In this document: piece by piece, positions 44,121 to 53,156 of the stretch
Layout of the letters: every line of letters starts with the position of its first letter
Position numbering within the stretch: position 1 is the first letter of the stretch
From: AC-51 sp036265325
Lineage (GTDB): Bacteria > Actinomycetota > UBA4738 > HRBIN12
Assembly: GCA_036265325.1 (NCBI GenBank)
Contig: DATAPH010000091.1
Span: 1 to 64,000 of the forward strand
DNA length: 64,000 bases
Direction of reading: 5' to 3'
Made by a program: the position numbers and the translations under genes
The notes under the pieces: generated by a model
The model's input: only the letters and a program-made list of their open reading frames with translations
What the model was told of the DNA's origin: nothing
Databases searched by the model: none

Positions 44121-45218
44121 TCACTCCACGACGACAAGCTCGTGAGACGTCGTGTTGAGTGGCTCGACCCCGTCGTCGGTGACCGCGACGATGTCCTCGA
44201 TCCGCACGCCCAGCTCGCCATCCAGATAGATCCCCGGCTCCACGCTGAACGTCATCCCCGGCTCGAGCACCGTGCGGTCTCCCGCTGTTGCATACGGCGG
44301 CTCGTGGACCTCGAGCCCGATCCCGTGTCCGGTTCGATGGATGAAACGATCGCCGAACCCGGCGTCGTCGATCACCGCACGGGCGGCGCGGTCCACCTCC
44401 TGGATCTCGATGCCCGGGCGGACCGTCTGGGTGGCCGCCCGCTGCGCCTCGGCGACCACTGCATGCACGGTCCGGAGCCGCTCCCCTGGGTCGCCGACGA
44501 CCACCGTGCGGCTCGTGTCGCTGTAGTAGCCGTCGACCGTCCCGCCGAAGTCAAGGACGACGGCATCGCCCGGGTCGATCGGGCGCTCGGTCGGCTCGTG
44601 GTGTGGCGAGGCGGCGTTCGGCCCCGACGCGACGATCGTGAACGCGGCCGTTTCGTGCCCGTGCACGATCAACAGGTCGCCGAGCGTGGCGGCCACCGTT
44701 CGTTCGCTTCTCCCATGAAGCGGCTCCGACAACAGATCCCCGAGTGCGGCGTCGGCCGCAGAGGCGGCACGCCGGAGGGCGTCGAGCTCTGCCGCGTCCT
44801 TCCGGGCGCGCATCGCACCCACGATCGGGGCGGCCGACGCCCACGCCACTCCGGGGAGCGCGTGCTGGAGCGCCAGGACGTGCGAGCCCCAGATCCGATC
44901 GCCGACGAACACCGTGCCGCCGCCGGGCACACGAGACGCGATGAACGCGTACGGGTCATCGACGTCTCGCCACGGCACGAGCTCCAACGCATACGCAGCG
45001 AGCGCCTCTGCCGCAAGCGGGCGCTCGAGCTCCGGAACGATCAGCGCGGCGTCGCCAGTCGTGTCGATCACGAGCACGGTCGGCCGTTCCCAGGGCATGG
45101 GTTCGTACCCGATCAGGTACCGCAGGTCGGGTGACGGCGCGATGAGCAGCGCGCTCCCGCCGGCATCCGCGAGGCGCGACGCCGCTCCTTCCAACCGCGC
45201 CGCGTGGTCGGCCTGCAC
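44121..45218 (-). CDS. M24 family metallopeptidase (Xaa-Pro dipeptidase-like)
   Basis: 365 residues. The creatinase-like N-terminal domain (1-130) precedes the pita-bread domain with all five metal ligands: the two Asp of VLDFGGTVDGYYSDTSRT, His of GHGIGLEVHE, Glu of SVEPGIYL and Glu of GVRIEDIVAV. It probably cleaves X-Pro peptides. The GTG at 45218 starts 2 nt after the lipid-kinase stop. It is tail to tail with cysS, 1 nt apart. Confidence 0.88.
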   Translation of the reverse strand: MQADHAARLEGAASRLADAGGSALLIAPSPDLRYLIGYEPMPWERPTVLVIDTTGDAALIVPELERPLAAEALAAYALELVPWRDVDDPYAFIASRVPGGGTVFVGDRIWGSHVLALQHALPGVAWASAAPIVGAMRARKDAAELDALRRAASAADAALGDLLSEPLHGRSERTVAATLGDLLIVHGHETAAFTIVASGPNAASPHHEPTERPIDPGDAVVLDFGGTVDGYYSDTSRTVVVGDPGERLRTVHAVVAEAQRAATQTVRPGIEIQEVDRAARAVIDDAGFGDRFIHRTGHGIGLEVHEPPYATAGDRTVLEPGMTFSVEPGIYLDGELGVRIEDIVAVTDDGVEPLNTTSHELVVVE

Positions 45219-45220
45219 CC

Positions 45221-46162
45221 TCAGACCTTCAGGAGGATCTGCTGGGGCACGACCTGGAAGCTGACGGGCGTCGTCCCCAAGCGTTGGCCGTCGGCGACCA
45301 CCGGCAGCGGTCGCGCCGCAGACGTAACGTCGATCTTCAGCTTCGCGTGTACCTCCGTGATCGATGGGTCCGGTACGTGGTCGCCGTGCCGGAAGATCCG
45401 AGGAAGCAACCGGTACGCGTTCGACTTCGGCCCGGTGAACACCAGTCCGTCCAGAACCCCGTCGCCCGGGAACGATCGCGGCGACAGACGGATGCCACCA
45501 TCGGAGAACTGCCCGTTGCCGATCACGACGCTCCACGCCTCGAGCTCGATCGTCCGGCGGTCCGTGCCGATCGCGACCGGCGTGAGCCGCGTCCGCGCGT
45601 ACGCGCGCCAGAACGCGGTGAACCGCTTCAGATTCGGCAACCGCGCGCCGCCGCTCGTCGCTGCGATCGTCGCCGCCGCATGGAAGCCGATCTCGGCGAC
45701 GTTGTGCGCGTACCGGATGGTGCGTTCGCCGTCTTGCCCCGTCACGGCGATCTTCATGAGATCGAACGGATAGGTGTCGGCGCCGGCGAGGTGTCCGATC
45801 GCACGTTCGGTGTCGCCGGGGAGGCCGAAACTGAGCGGCAGGTCGGAACCCGACCCGGCCGCGACGACGCCGAGCACCGGCGCCTCGACGATCGGCCGCC
45901 CTTCGCGGAACATCCCGTTCACCACCGCCTGGACGGTCGCGTCGTCACCGACGGCGGCGAGGAACCGGTACCCCTCGTCCAGCGCCGCGGCGCTCAGCCG
46001 CCGCAGTTCCTCCGAGGAATCCCCGACGTGCAGCCGGTACTCGAGCCCTCGAGCCTCGAGGGCGTGCTCGACGGCGCCGACCTCCTTCGCGACGGTGCCG
46101 TGGCCGGCATGCGGATCCAGCAAGACGGCGAGCGGGCCGAACGGGCTGGTCGTGGGGCTCAT
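45221..46162 (-). CDS. Diacylglycerol kinase-like lipid kinase with altered glycine motif
   Basis: 313 residues of the DAGK catalytic (PF00781) family. The N-terminal PHAGHG and the C-terminal VADGQRLGTTPVSFQVVP blocks match, but the ATP-binding GGDGT reads GDDAT (AVGDDATVQAVVNGM). The second family member here, at 49547-50458, keeps GGDGT. Activity is therefore doubtful. It is coupled to the M24 gene and starts 8 nt from the helY stop. A TACGAT box lies 9 nt before the ATG. Confidence 0.8.
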   Translation of the reverse strand: MSPTTSPFGPLAVLLDPHAGHGTVAKEVGAVEHALEARGLEYRLHVGDSSEELRRLSAAALDEGYRFLAAVGDDATVQAVVNGMFREGRPIVEAPVLGVVAAGSGSDLPLSFGLPGDTERAIGHLAGADTYPFDLMKIAVTGQDGERTIRYAHNVAEIGFHAAATIAATSGGARLPNLKRFTAFWRAYARTRLTPVAIGTDRRTIELEAWSVVIGNGQFSDGGIRLSPRSFPGDGVLDGLVFTGPKSNAYRLLPRIFRHGDHVPDPSITEVHAKLKIDVTSAARPLPVVADGQRLGTTPVSFQVVPQQILLKV

Positions 46163-46169
46163 GGGGCGC

Positions 46170-48803
46170 TCATCGTAGCGACACGCCCGTGTACCCGACG
46201 ACGCCACGAGCAACCGACTCGCGCGCCGCCCGAACCGTGTCCGCGATCGCCGGCTCCGAGACATCCTCGATCTGGCGGAGCAGGTCGATCAACTGCTTGC
46301 AGTTGCGGACGAAATCGCCGGGGGCCATCTCGGTCTCTTCGAGGACCGCCTCGAGCGCGGCTCCTTCGGCCCAGGCGTGCGCCGTCGCGGCGAACCCGGG
46401 CTCGAGCTCGCGGCACAGCTGCACCTCGTGCGCGTCCTCGGCCCGACGGATCTGGCGCCACAGTCGCTGCAGCCGCTCGTATCCCTCTTCCAGCCGCACG
46501 TTCGGAAGCGTCCCGGGAAGCGGGGTGCGTTCGCGTGCTTCGTACACCACGGTCGAGACGAGCGCCGCGACCTCGCTCGGCTCGAGGCCTTCGAGCACGC
46601 CGGCCGCCAGGGCTTCCCCGACAAGGAGGTCGCCCTCGCCGTAGATGCGCGTCAGTCGGCGGCCTTTGTCGCTGAGCCGCCACCCCTGGACGTAGCCGAG
46701 CTCGGTCAGCACGCCGAGGACCCGGTCGAAGCGCCGCGCGAGGGTCTCCGTGCGGACGCGGATCCGGCGGTCGACGCCTGCGATCTGCTTCGACAGGCTG
46801 TCGGCACGCTCCGCCCACCGCTCGTGCGCCTTCCGGTCGGGGCACCCGTGACATGGGTGCGCTCGCGCCTGCGCGTCCAACGCCGCGGCCTGCCGCTCGA
46901 TCTCCGGATCAACGGCCGGCGTCGATCGTCCGCGGGCCGGCCGCACGTGCAGCGACGTCAGCGCGGCCGCCACGTCGCGGCGATAGCGAGCGCTTCGGCT
47001 CGACCCAGATCGCGGCAAGGCGATCCGGGTGAGCGCCGCTGGCGGTTCCATGAAGTCGTGCGCCGCCAACCGGAAGAACGACCGGTCGTCGGTGAGCACC
47101 GTCGGCCGTCCCTCCCGGACCGCGAGCACGACGGCGAGCGATCCGCCGTCCCGGCTCTTCGGCACGGCGATCACATCGCCCGGCGTGAGCGCGCCGAGCG
47201 CGCGACGAACGCCGTCCGATCGGGACGTTCGCCCCCGACGATCGTCGCTCCGCAGTCGGTTCGCCTCCCGGCGCAGATCCCAGTACTCCTCGAAGTCGCC
47301 TCGATCGCAGACCACGTTCTCGCGGTAGCCGGCGAGCGCCTCTCGGTCGCGCTGGCGCGCCCGCTCGAGTGCGACGACGCCTCGGTCGGCAAGGAACTGC
47401 GCGAACGAGCTGTTGAGCATCTCGTGCGCCTGCTCCGGCGTGTAATTGCGGACGAGGTTGACCGCCATGTTGTAGGACGGCCGGAACGAGGACGTGAGGT
47501 CGTACGTGCGCGTCGCCGCGAGTCCGGCCACACGTTCGAACGGCACCTGCCGCTGGTAGACGACCACGGCATGCCCGAGCGCGTCGATCCCTCGCCGGCC
47601 CGCTCGCCCCGTCAGCTGCGTGTACTCCCCCGGCGTGACGAGCTCGTGCCGCTCCCCTTGGAACTTCCAGAGGTCTTCGATCACGACCGTCTTCGCCGGC
47701 ATGTTGATGCCCAACGAGAGCGTCTCCGTCGCGAACACGACCTTGATGAGCCCGGCCTCGAACAGCTCCTCGACCGCCTCCTTGAACACGGGCAACATCC
47801 CTGCGTGGTGGGCCGCGACCCCGGTCGCCGCGGCCTCCAGGAACGTCGGGAAGCCGAGGGCAGCTAGGTCGGCGTCGGCGATCCACGCGGCGCGCTCCTC
47901 TATCCGGTTTCGGATCCGGTTCGCCTCGTCGCGTGTCGTCAGCCGGATCCCGGACTCGAGGAGCCACCGCACGCTCTTGTCGCACCCCGCCCGGCTGAAG
48001 ACGAAATAGATCGCCGGCAGCATCCCCGCCTGGTCGAGGACCTCGACGACGTCCTCCCGGCGTGGGACGAACGCACGGCTCCCCGGTCGGCGCCCTTGTC
48101 GTCGGCCCGTCGAGCGGTACCGCACCTCCTCTCGGTCGAGCGCGACGACGTACGGGTTGGGCACGAGCTGGCCGTGCTCCTGCACGTGCATCGGGTGCAG
48201 CCGGTGCCCGACGAGGTAGTGGTGCTCGAGCGGCACCGGCCGCTGCTCTTCGATCACGACGTCCGTATCGCCGCGGAGCGTGCCGATCCATTCCCCGAAC
48301 TCCTCGGCGTTGCTGATCGTCGCCGATAGGCAGACGACCGACACCGACGATGGCAGATGGATCAACACCTCTTCCCACACCGCGCCGCGGTACGGGTCCT
48401 GCAGGTAGTGGACCTCGTCCATCACGACGGTCTGCAGCCCGGTCAGCGTGTCGCTCCGCTCGTACAGCATGTTGCGAAGCACCTCGGTGGTCATGACCAC
48501 GATCGGCGCCTCGCCGTTGATCGTGTTGTCGCCGGTTAGCAGGCCCACTCGATCGCGGCCGTGGGCGGCCACGAGATCGCCGAACTTCTGGTTCGAGAGC
48601 GCCTTCAGCGGCGTCGTGTAGAAGCACTTGCGGCCGCCGTCCAGCGCACGCGCGACGGCGAATTCGGCGACGACGGTCTTGCCGGCACCCGTCGGGGCGG
48701 CGACGAGCACAGAGCGCCCGGCGTCGAGCGCGTCGATCGCACGGAGCTGGAAGTCATCGAGCGGGAACGCATACCGCTCGGCGAACGTCGCTGGGGAGGT
48801 CAC
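46170..48803 (-). CDS. helY: Ski2/Mtr4-like DEVH-box helicase HelY
   Basis: 877 residues. Walker A is APTGAGKT (36-43), the DEVH box is VMDEVHYLQDP, motif III is SATISN and motif VI is QLTGRAGRRGID. A cysteine pair (HPCHGCPDR) in the C-terminal half may bind metal. HelY is an RNA-helicase-like protein found beside tatC in mycobacteria (Rv2092c). GTG start; TAGACT (48810-48815) 6 nt upstream and an overlapping GGAGG. Confidence 0.92.
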   Translation of the reverse strand: MTSPATFAERYAFPLDDFQLRAIDALDAGRSVLVAAPTGAGKTVVAEFAVARALDGGRKCFYTTPLKALSNQKFGDLVAAHGRDRVGLLTGDNTINGEAPIVVMTTEVLRNMLYERSDTLTGLQTVVMDEVHYLQDPYRGAVWEEVLIHLPSSVSVVCLSATISNAEEFGEWIGTLRGDTDVVIEEQRPVPLEHHYLVGHRLHPMHVQEHGQLVPNPYVVALDREEVRYRSTGRRQGRRPGSRAFVPRREDVVEVLDQAGMLPAIYFVFSRAGCDKSVRWLLESGIRLTTRDEANRIRNRIEERAAWIADADLAALGFPTFLEAAATGVAAHHAGMLPVFKEAVEELFEAGLIKVVFATETLSLGINMPAKTVVIEDLWKFQGERHELVTPGEYTQLTGRAGRRGIDALGHAVVVYQRQVPFERVAGLAATRTYDLTSSFRPSYNMAVNLVRNYTPEQAHEMLNSSFAQFLADRGVVALERARQRDREALAGYRENVVCDRGDFEEYWDLRREANRLRSDDRRGRTSRSDGVRRALGALTPGDVIAVPKSRDGGSLAVVLAVREGRPTVLTDDRSFFRLAAHDFMEPPAALTRIALPRSGSSRSARYRRDVAAALTSLHVRPARGRSTPAVDPEIERQAAALDAQARAHPCHGCPDRKAHERWAERADSLSKQIAGVDRRIRVRTETLARRFDRVLGVLTELGYVQGWRLSDKGRRLTRIYGEGDLLVGEALAAGVLEGLEPSEVAALVSTVVYEARERTPLPGTLPNVRLEEGYERLQRLWRQIRRAEDAHEVQLCRELEPGFAATAHAWAEGAALEAVLEETEMAPGDFVRNCKQLIDLLRQIEDVSEPAIADTVRAARESVARGVVGYTGVSLR

Positions 48804-48809
48804 GCCTCC

Positions 48810-48815
48810 AGTCTA
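48810..48815 (-). promoter_or_regulatory. -10 box of a likely leaderless helY mRNA
   Basis: TAGACT on the minus strand lies 6 nt before the helY GTG. Confidence 0.4.
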
Positions 48816-48824
48816 GGGACCGCC

Positions 48825-49550
48825 CTACACGCGGATGCCGCAGCTCGCGACGTGCTCGCGCAGCAGCGCGGTGAACCGGTCCGCCGCCTCGACGTTCGAC
48901 AGGTGCCCGACGCCAGGAAGCACTTCTAGGCGCGCGCCGGGGATCTGGTCGGCCATCGGGGTCGTCAGGTCGGCGGGGATCAACCGGTCGCCGTCGGATG
49001 TGATCACGAGCGTGGGCACGTCGATGCCGGCGAGGTCGCCGGTCGAGTCGGGGCGATCCGCCATCCCGAGCGCTGCCGCGGCGATCGCCTCGGCCGACTG
49101 GTCGGCGACCCACCCCTTCACCCGCTGCTGCAGTTCCTCGGGTGCGTCCTTTGCGAGCAACGGCGGCGGGTTCTGGGCGAGCACGTTGCCCTCGCTCCGG
49201 AGGCGCGTGGCCAGGTCCCGCCGGCCCGCGGCCGCCTCTGGCGTGTCGGCGCCGGCCCTCGTGTTCGCGAGCACGAGCCCCGCGATCCGGTCCTTCGCCC
49301 GGCGCCAGAGCTCGAACGTGACGTACCCGCCCATCGACAGGCCGCACACGACGAACCGGTCGAGGCCGGCCGCATCGGCGGCGTGGAGACAGTGGTCGGC
49401 GGCGAGCGCCATCGTCATCGCCGGCCCGGCCGACGGCGTCATGCCGAAGCCCGGCAGGTCGGGCGCGACGGTGGTGGCACCGAACCGCTGACGCTCCCAC
49501 ATGCGCGCGTCGAGCGGGAACGCGTGTACGAGCAGCAGTCCGTCGCTCAT
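48825..49550 (-). CDS. Alpha/beta hydrolase
   Basis: 241 residues. Nucleophile elbow GLSMGG, acid in TSDGDRLIP, and His in GVGHLSNVE give a full triad; the oxyanion side is LLVHAFPLD. It resembles 3-oxoadipate enol-lactonase/pimeloyl esterase-type hydrolases, but the substrate is unknown. It overlaps the lipid kinase upstream by 4 nt. Confidence 0.85.
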   Translation of the reverse strand: MSDGLLLVHAFPLDARMWERQRFGATTVAPDLPGFGMTPSAGPAMTMALAADHCLHAADAAGLDRFVVCGLSMGGYVTFELWRRAKDRIAGLVLANTRAGADTPEAAAGRRDLATRLRSEGNVLAQNPPPLLAKDAPEELQQRVKGWVADQSAEAIAAAALGMADRPDSTGDLAGIDVPTLVITSDGDRLIPADLTTPMADQIPGARLEVLPGVGHLSNVEAADRFTALLREHVASCGIRV

Positions 49551-50458
49551 CGCACCGCCCGCGCGTTCGGACCGACGAAGACGGACAACGACGACGGCTC
49601 GACCTCGAACGTGACCGGCGTCGGCCCGACGCGCTCCCCGTCGGCGTACACCATCACGCGGCGGTCGGTCTCGATCTGGATGCGCTTGCCGCGGGCCATC
49701 GTGACCGCGGGGTGCGTCACGTGCGTGCCGCGGAACACGCGCGGGAACGCCCGGAGGAACGCCCCCTTGCCGAGCGCGCCGAGCATGCAGGCGTCGAGCT
49801 GGCCGTCCACGACGGAGGCGTCCGGGGTGACCTTCATCCCGCCACCGTAACTCGTCGAGTTGCCAACGGCGACCAGCATGTGCGCCCCCGAGTGCACGAC
49901 CCCGTCGATATCGATCGTGAACAGCGCCGGCGTGAACCGCGAGAGGGTCTTGACCAGCGCCGCCACGTACGTGCCGGTGCTCCCCAGCCGCACCGACATC
50001 GCGTTGGCCGCCTCGTTGACCTCGGAGTCGAACCCGCAGCTTCCGATCGCGACGAACCGTCGCGTCGCCTCGGGTGTCGTCACCTTGGCCGTATCGATGC
50101 GAACGGTCGGCCCCTCAGCGCAGGCGTGCACCGCCGCCTCGAGGGTCTTCAGACCGATCGCGTGCGCGAAGTCGTCCGCGGTTCCCGACGGGAACACGGC
50201 CAGCGTCGCGTCGGTGCCCGCGAGGCCGTTGGCCGCGAGCCCCACGGTGCCGTCGCCACCGAGGCATCCCACCCGGGTCGCACCGTCGGCCACGGCCCCA
50301 CGGACGCGGTCGTCGAGATCGGGTCCGGAGGTCGACAGCGAGATCTCGTGCGGGATACCTGCTTCAGAGAGCAGGTGCTCGAGCTTTCCGATGACCTTGC
50401 CGGCCTTGCCGTTGCCCGCCGTCGGGTTGGCAACGACGACCAGCGGGCCCGCTTCCAT
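49547..50458 (-). CDS. Diacylglycerol kinase-like lipid kinase
   Basis: 303 residues. ANPTAGNGKAG at the N terminus, intact GGDGT (CLGGDGTVGLAANGL) and YADGERVGPTPVTFEV at the C terminus are family blocks (YegS/DgkB/BmrU type). It phosphorylates diacylglycerol or a related lipid, by family. The ATG at 50458 starts the homology; the frame is open beyond. Confidence 0.87.
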   Translation of the reverse strand: MEAGPLVVVANPTAGNGKAGKVIGKLEHLLSEAGIPHEISLSTSGPDLDDRVRGAVADGATRVGCLGGDGTVGLAANGLAGTDATLAVFPSGTADDFAHAIGLKTLEAAVHACAEGPTVRIDTAKVTTPEATRRFVAIGSCGFDSEVNEAANAMSVRLGSTGTYVAALVKTLSRFTPALFTIDIDGVVHSGAHMLVAVGNSTSYGGGMKVTPDASVVDGQLDACMLGALGKGAFLRAFPRVFRGTHVTHPAVTMARGKRIQIETDRRVMVYADGERVGPTPVTFEVEPSSLSVFVGPNARAVR

Positions 50459-50472
50459 CTGTGGGCGCTTCC

Positions 50473-51222
50473 CTACCCGCCGAGGCCTTGCGGCAGACCG
50501 CCAGAGCTGCCGCCGATCGGCTGCGGGAGCGGCGGCGGCATGCCGGCGAAGGTCGCGATGTTGGTGTAGCTCGACCACCCGCGCTCGATCAAAGCCTGTC
50601 CCGCGTCGCTCGCGGTCTTGGCCTGGGCGAGCAGCGAGTCGGCGTTCGCCGGGTCGTCGATCGCCATGGCGGTGAGCGACGCAGCGACCGCCAGCGATCT
50701 CAACCCCTGCGCGATCTCCGGCTGGACGGTGGTGATCAGGTCGGTCTGGGTCTCGTCGAACCCGTGGTTCTGGATCGTGCCGGTGAGGTCGAACTTCGAG
50801 AGCGTTGTGGCCGCCTTCTCGAGGTTGGCCGCCTCGGCCTTCAGCTGCTTGGCCGTCACGCCGGCCGGCTTCCCGCCGCCGAGGTTCGTGATCGCCGTGC
50901 CGACATCGGTCCCGATCTGCGGCGTCGCGCCGCCCTGCACCTGGCCGACCGACGAGAGCGTGCCCTCGAGGTTCACCTTCCACACCGAGATGGCCTCACG
51001 TTGCTGGCCCTGGGCGGCCGTGGCCTTCGACGCGTTCCGCTGCTTGTCGATGCCCTCGTAGGCCCACCACGTGACGGACAGCACCAGGACCCCGCACATG
51101 AACAGGACGAGCCCGCGCACCCAGTTGCGTTGCGCGAACGGCTTCTTCACCGCGACCGGCTCGTGCCGCGGCGCGCGCGACACCTGTCGGCTCTTGGTCT
51201 TGCCCTTGCCCTTGATCGCCAT
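50473..51222 (-). CDS. Membrane-anchored protein of unknown function
   Basis: 249 residues. A basic N terminus (about 1-34) and one membrane segment (about 35-56) precede a helical domain rich in Ala, Gln and Thr (about 60-225) and a Pro/Gly tail. The topology suggests that the C-terminal part is outside. I do not recognise the family. It lies between tatC and the lipid kinase on the same strand. Confidence 0.7.
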   Translation of the reverse strand: MAIKGKGKTKSRQVSRAPRHEPVAVKKPFAQRNWVRGLVLFMCGVLVLSVTWWAYEGIDKQRNASKATAAQGQQREAISVWKVNLEGTLSSVGQVQGGATPQIGTDVGTAITNLGGGKPAGVTAKQLKAEAANLEKAATTLSKFDLTGTIQNHGFDETQTDLITTVQPEIAQGLRSLAVAASLTAMAIDDPANADSLLAQAKTASDAGQALIERGWSSYTNIATFAGMPPPLPQPIGGSSGGLPQGLGG

Positions 51223-51243
51223 GTGCCCGCCTTCTCGGCCGCC

Positions 51244-52041
51244 CTAGTCGGTCGCCTGGTCCGTCTTCTGGCCTCGTTTTGCCAGGCGGCCGACGATGAT
51301 AGCCGCCTCGTACAGGAGATACATCGGCACCGCCATGGCGGTCATGGTGTACGGGTCGGAGCTCGGGGTGATGATCGCCGCGAACAGGAAGATCAGGAAG
51401 ATCGAGTACCGCCGGTTCTTGGATAGCCACTGTGGCGACACCACGCCGACGAGTTCCAAGAACACCAGCAGGATCGGGAGCAGGAACGACAGGCCGAACG
51501 CGAGCGCCACGAGCATCACGAACGACACGTACCGGTCGAAGGTGAGGAGCGAGACCACCCCCGGACCGGCGAACCCGAGGAGGAAGCCGAGGGCGCGGGG
51601 CAGCGTGTAGTACGCGAACGCCGCGCCCATCATGAACAGGAAGAACGACGTGAGGACGAACGGGATGGACCACTTCTTCTCGCGCGCGGTCAGGCCGGGG
51701 ACGATGAACGCCCAGAGTTGATAAAGCAGCACCGGCAGCGCGATCGCGACGGCGATGAACAAGACGATCTTGAGCTTGACCATCATCGGGTCGATCGGGC
51801 CCGTGACGACGAGGTCGCACCCGTTGGTCGACGCGTTCTGCGGGTTCTGCGCGACGAATTCGCAGTACGGCTTGCGCAGCGCGTTCTTGAAGGGGCCGTA
51901 GAGGAACCACGCCGCGATGCCCGAGATCGCGACCGCCCAGACGCAGATGATGATCCGGCGGCGGAGTTCCTGGAGATGCTCCACCACCGTCATCTCGCCC
52001 GTCCGCTGCTCGGGCGTCTTGCGGGAAGGGATGAGTTTCAT
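51244..52041 (-). CDS. tatC: Sec-independent protein translocase TatC
   Basis: 265 residues with six membrane helices. The cytosolic signal-peptide-binding N terminus (MTVVEHLQELRRRI) and the PSSDPYTM stretch between later helices are characteristic. An insertion with two cysteines (YCEFVAQNPQNASTNGCDL) lies in the first periplasmic loop. It exports folded proteins with twin-arginine signals. The ATG is at 52041; the frame opens earlier but homology does not. Confidence 0.94.
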   Translation of the reverse strand: MKLIPSRKTPEQRTGEMTVVEHLQELRRRIIICVWAVAISGIAAWFLYGPFKNALRKPYCEFVAQNPQNASTNGCDLVVTGPIDPMMVKLKIVLFIAVAIALPVLLYQLWAFIVPGLTAREKKWSIPFVLTSFFLFMMGAAFAYYTLPRALGFLLGFAGPGVVSLLTFDRYVSFVMLVALAFGLSFLLPILLVFLELVGVVSPQWLSKNRRYSIFLIFLFAAIITPSSDPYTMTAMAVPMYLLYEAAIIVGRLAKRGQKTDQATD

Positions 52042-52057
52042 GCCGGCCCCTGGCGGC

Positions 52058-52426
52058 TCAGTCGGCGTCCGGCGACGTGTCGTCCATCGGGGACGCGGGC
52101 GTCGGGTCCGCGGTCGAGCCGTTCGTCCGTGCCGACCGATGGACCGCCGGGGCGGTCGCCGTGCTCGGCGGACGCTTGGTGGAACCGTTCGACCCGTTCG
52201 ACCCGTTCGTCGAGTCGGCGCCGTCACCGTCGAACCGGATCATGCCCTTGAACTCGTTCGTCACCTCATCGAGGTTGACGAGCCCCTTGACGTCGTCCTG
52301 CAGCTTGCGGAACTCGCGGAGGCCTCGGCCGATCTGCCGGGAGAGCTCGGGCAGGCGTTTGGGCCCGACCACGATCAGCCCGATGATCAGGACGAGAAGC
52401 AATTCTTGGGGCCCGATGTTCAGCAT
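52058..52426 (-). CDS. tatA: Twin-arginine translocase subunit TatA/TatB
   Basis: 122 residues. One membrane helix (NIGPQELLLVLIIGLIVVGP) is followed by the amphipathic helix KRLPELSRQIGRGLREFRKL and a polar Asn/Gly/Ser tail. Only one TatA-like gene is present, so it may serve as both TatA and TatB. The start at 52426 gives MLNIGPQEL; an ATG at 52441 with GGGGG close by is an alternative. Confidence 0.88.
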   Translation of the reverse strand: MLNIGPQELLLVLIIGLIVVGPKRLPELSRQIGRGLREFRKLQDDVKGLVNLDEVTNEFKGMIRFDGDGADSTNGSNGSNGSTKRPPSTATAPAVHRSARTNGSTADPTPASPMDDTSPDAD

Positions 52427-52454
52427 GGGGATCGACCCCATGGTACCCCCGGGC

Positions 52455-52679
52455 TCAGGCTGAGCGGTCCTTTCCAGGTGTGGCGAGGTTCGAGACCCGC
52501 TGGCTCGCACGGTTGGAGCCCCGAGAGATCTCCGCGGCGAGCCCCCCGACCTCGTCCTGGAACCGGCGCGCGGCGCGGATGAGTTGAAGGAGTTGGGAAC
52601 CCATCGACGCGAGGAAGATCCCGAGGGCCGCGATCGACACGCCAGACGCGATGATCCATACGAGGAGCCACGTGCTCAT
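52455..52679 (-). CDS. Small membrane protein
   Basis: 74 residues: one N-terminal membrane helix (about 4-30), then a helical, basic and acidic tail. TAGCAT (52686-52691, minus strand) lies 6 nt before the ATG. It is in line with tatA and may be part of the Tat transcript. Function unknown. Confidence 0.6.
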   Translation of the reverse strand: MSTWLLVWIIASGVSIAALGIFLASMGSQLLQLIRAARRFQDEVGGLAAEISRGSNRASQRVSNLATPGKDRSA

Positions 52680-52712
52680 GCCGGGATGCTACCGCGGTGG
52701 CAGGCGGCAGGC

Positions 52713-53078
52713 TCAGCTGCGCCTGGCGAAGAACTCGCGGATGTACGCGTCGTCCTCGAGCATGTAGTGGAACTCGATGACGTCGTCGGGGGTGAACGTC
52801 GGCACGTCCGGGCTCGGTCCGCGCGGCGTCGCGGTCTCGATGTCGAACAGCTCGGGGTGCATCTGCGCCGCCTCGTCGTCACGATCGATGTCCACGCCGG
52901 CCGACACGAGGAGCGCGACGATCTTCCGGTCGGCCCGCTTCTCCACGGCGTCCTCGCACTCGGGGCACGTGAAGCGGTAGCTGCCCTCGCGCCCGTTGGA
53001 ACGGACCGACAGCAGGATCGACTCGGGACCCATGTCCACTTCGCCGCACCGCGGGCAGGTTGTTCGGATGGTGGTCAT
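52713..53078 (-). CDS. Zinc-ribbon protein of unknown function
   Basis: 121 residues. Four cysteines, CPRCGEVD near the N terminus and FTCPECED around residue 37-44, form a probable zinc ribbon; the C-terminal half is acidic (TPDDVIEFHYMLEDD). Such proteins are common in actinobacteria without known function. The start is uncertain: the ATG at 53078 has a G-rich stretch directly before it, and an ATG at 53090 is in frame. Confidence 0.7.
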   Translation of the reverse strand: MTTIRTTCPRCGEVDMGPESILLSVRSNGREGSYRFTCPECEDAVEKRADRKIVALLVSAGVDIDRDDEAAQMHPELFDIETATPRGPSPDVPTFTPDDVIEFHYMLEDDAYIREFFARRS

Positions 53079-53156
53079 CTCCCCCAACACATCGGCGACG
53101 ACTCGAAGCGGCTTGAGAGCTGTTCCGGCGTCGAGGCGTACCCAGAACTAGGCAGG

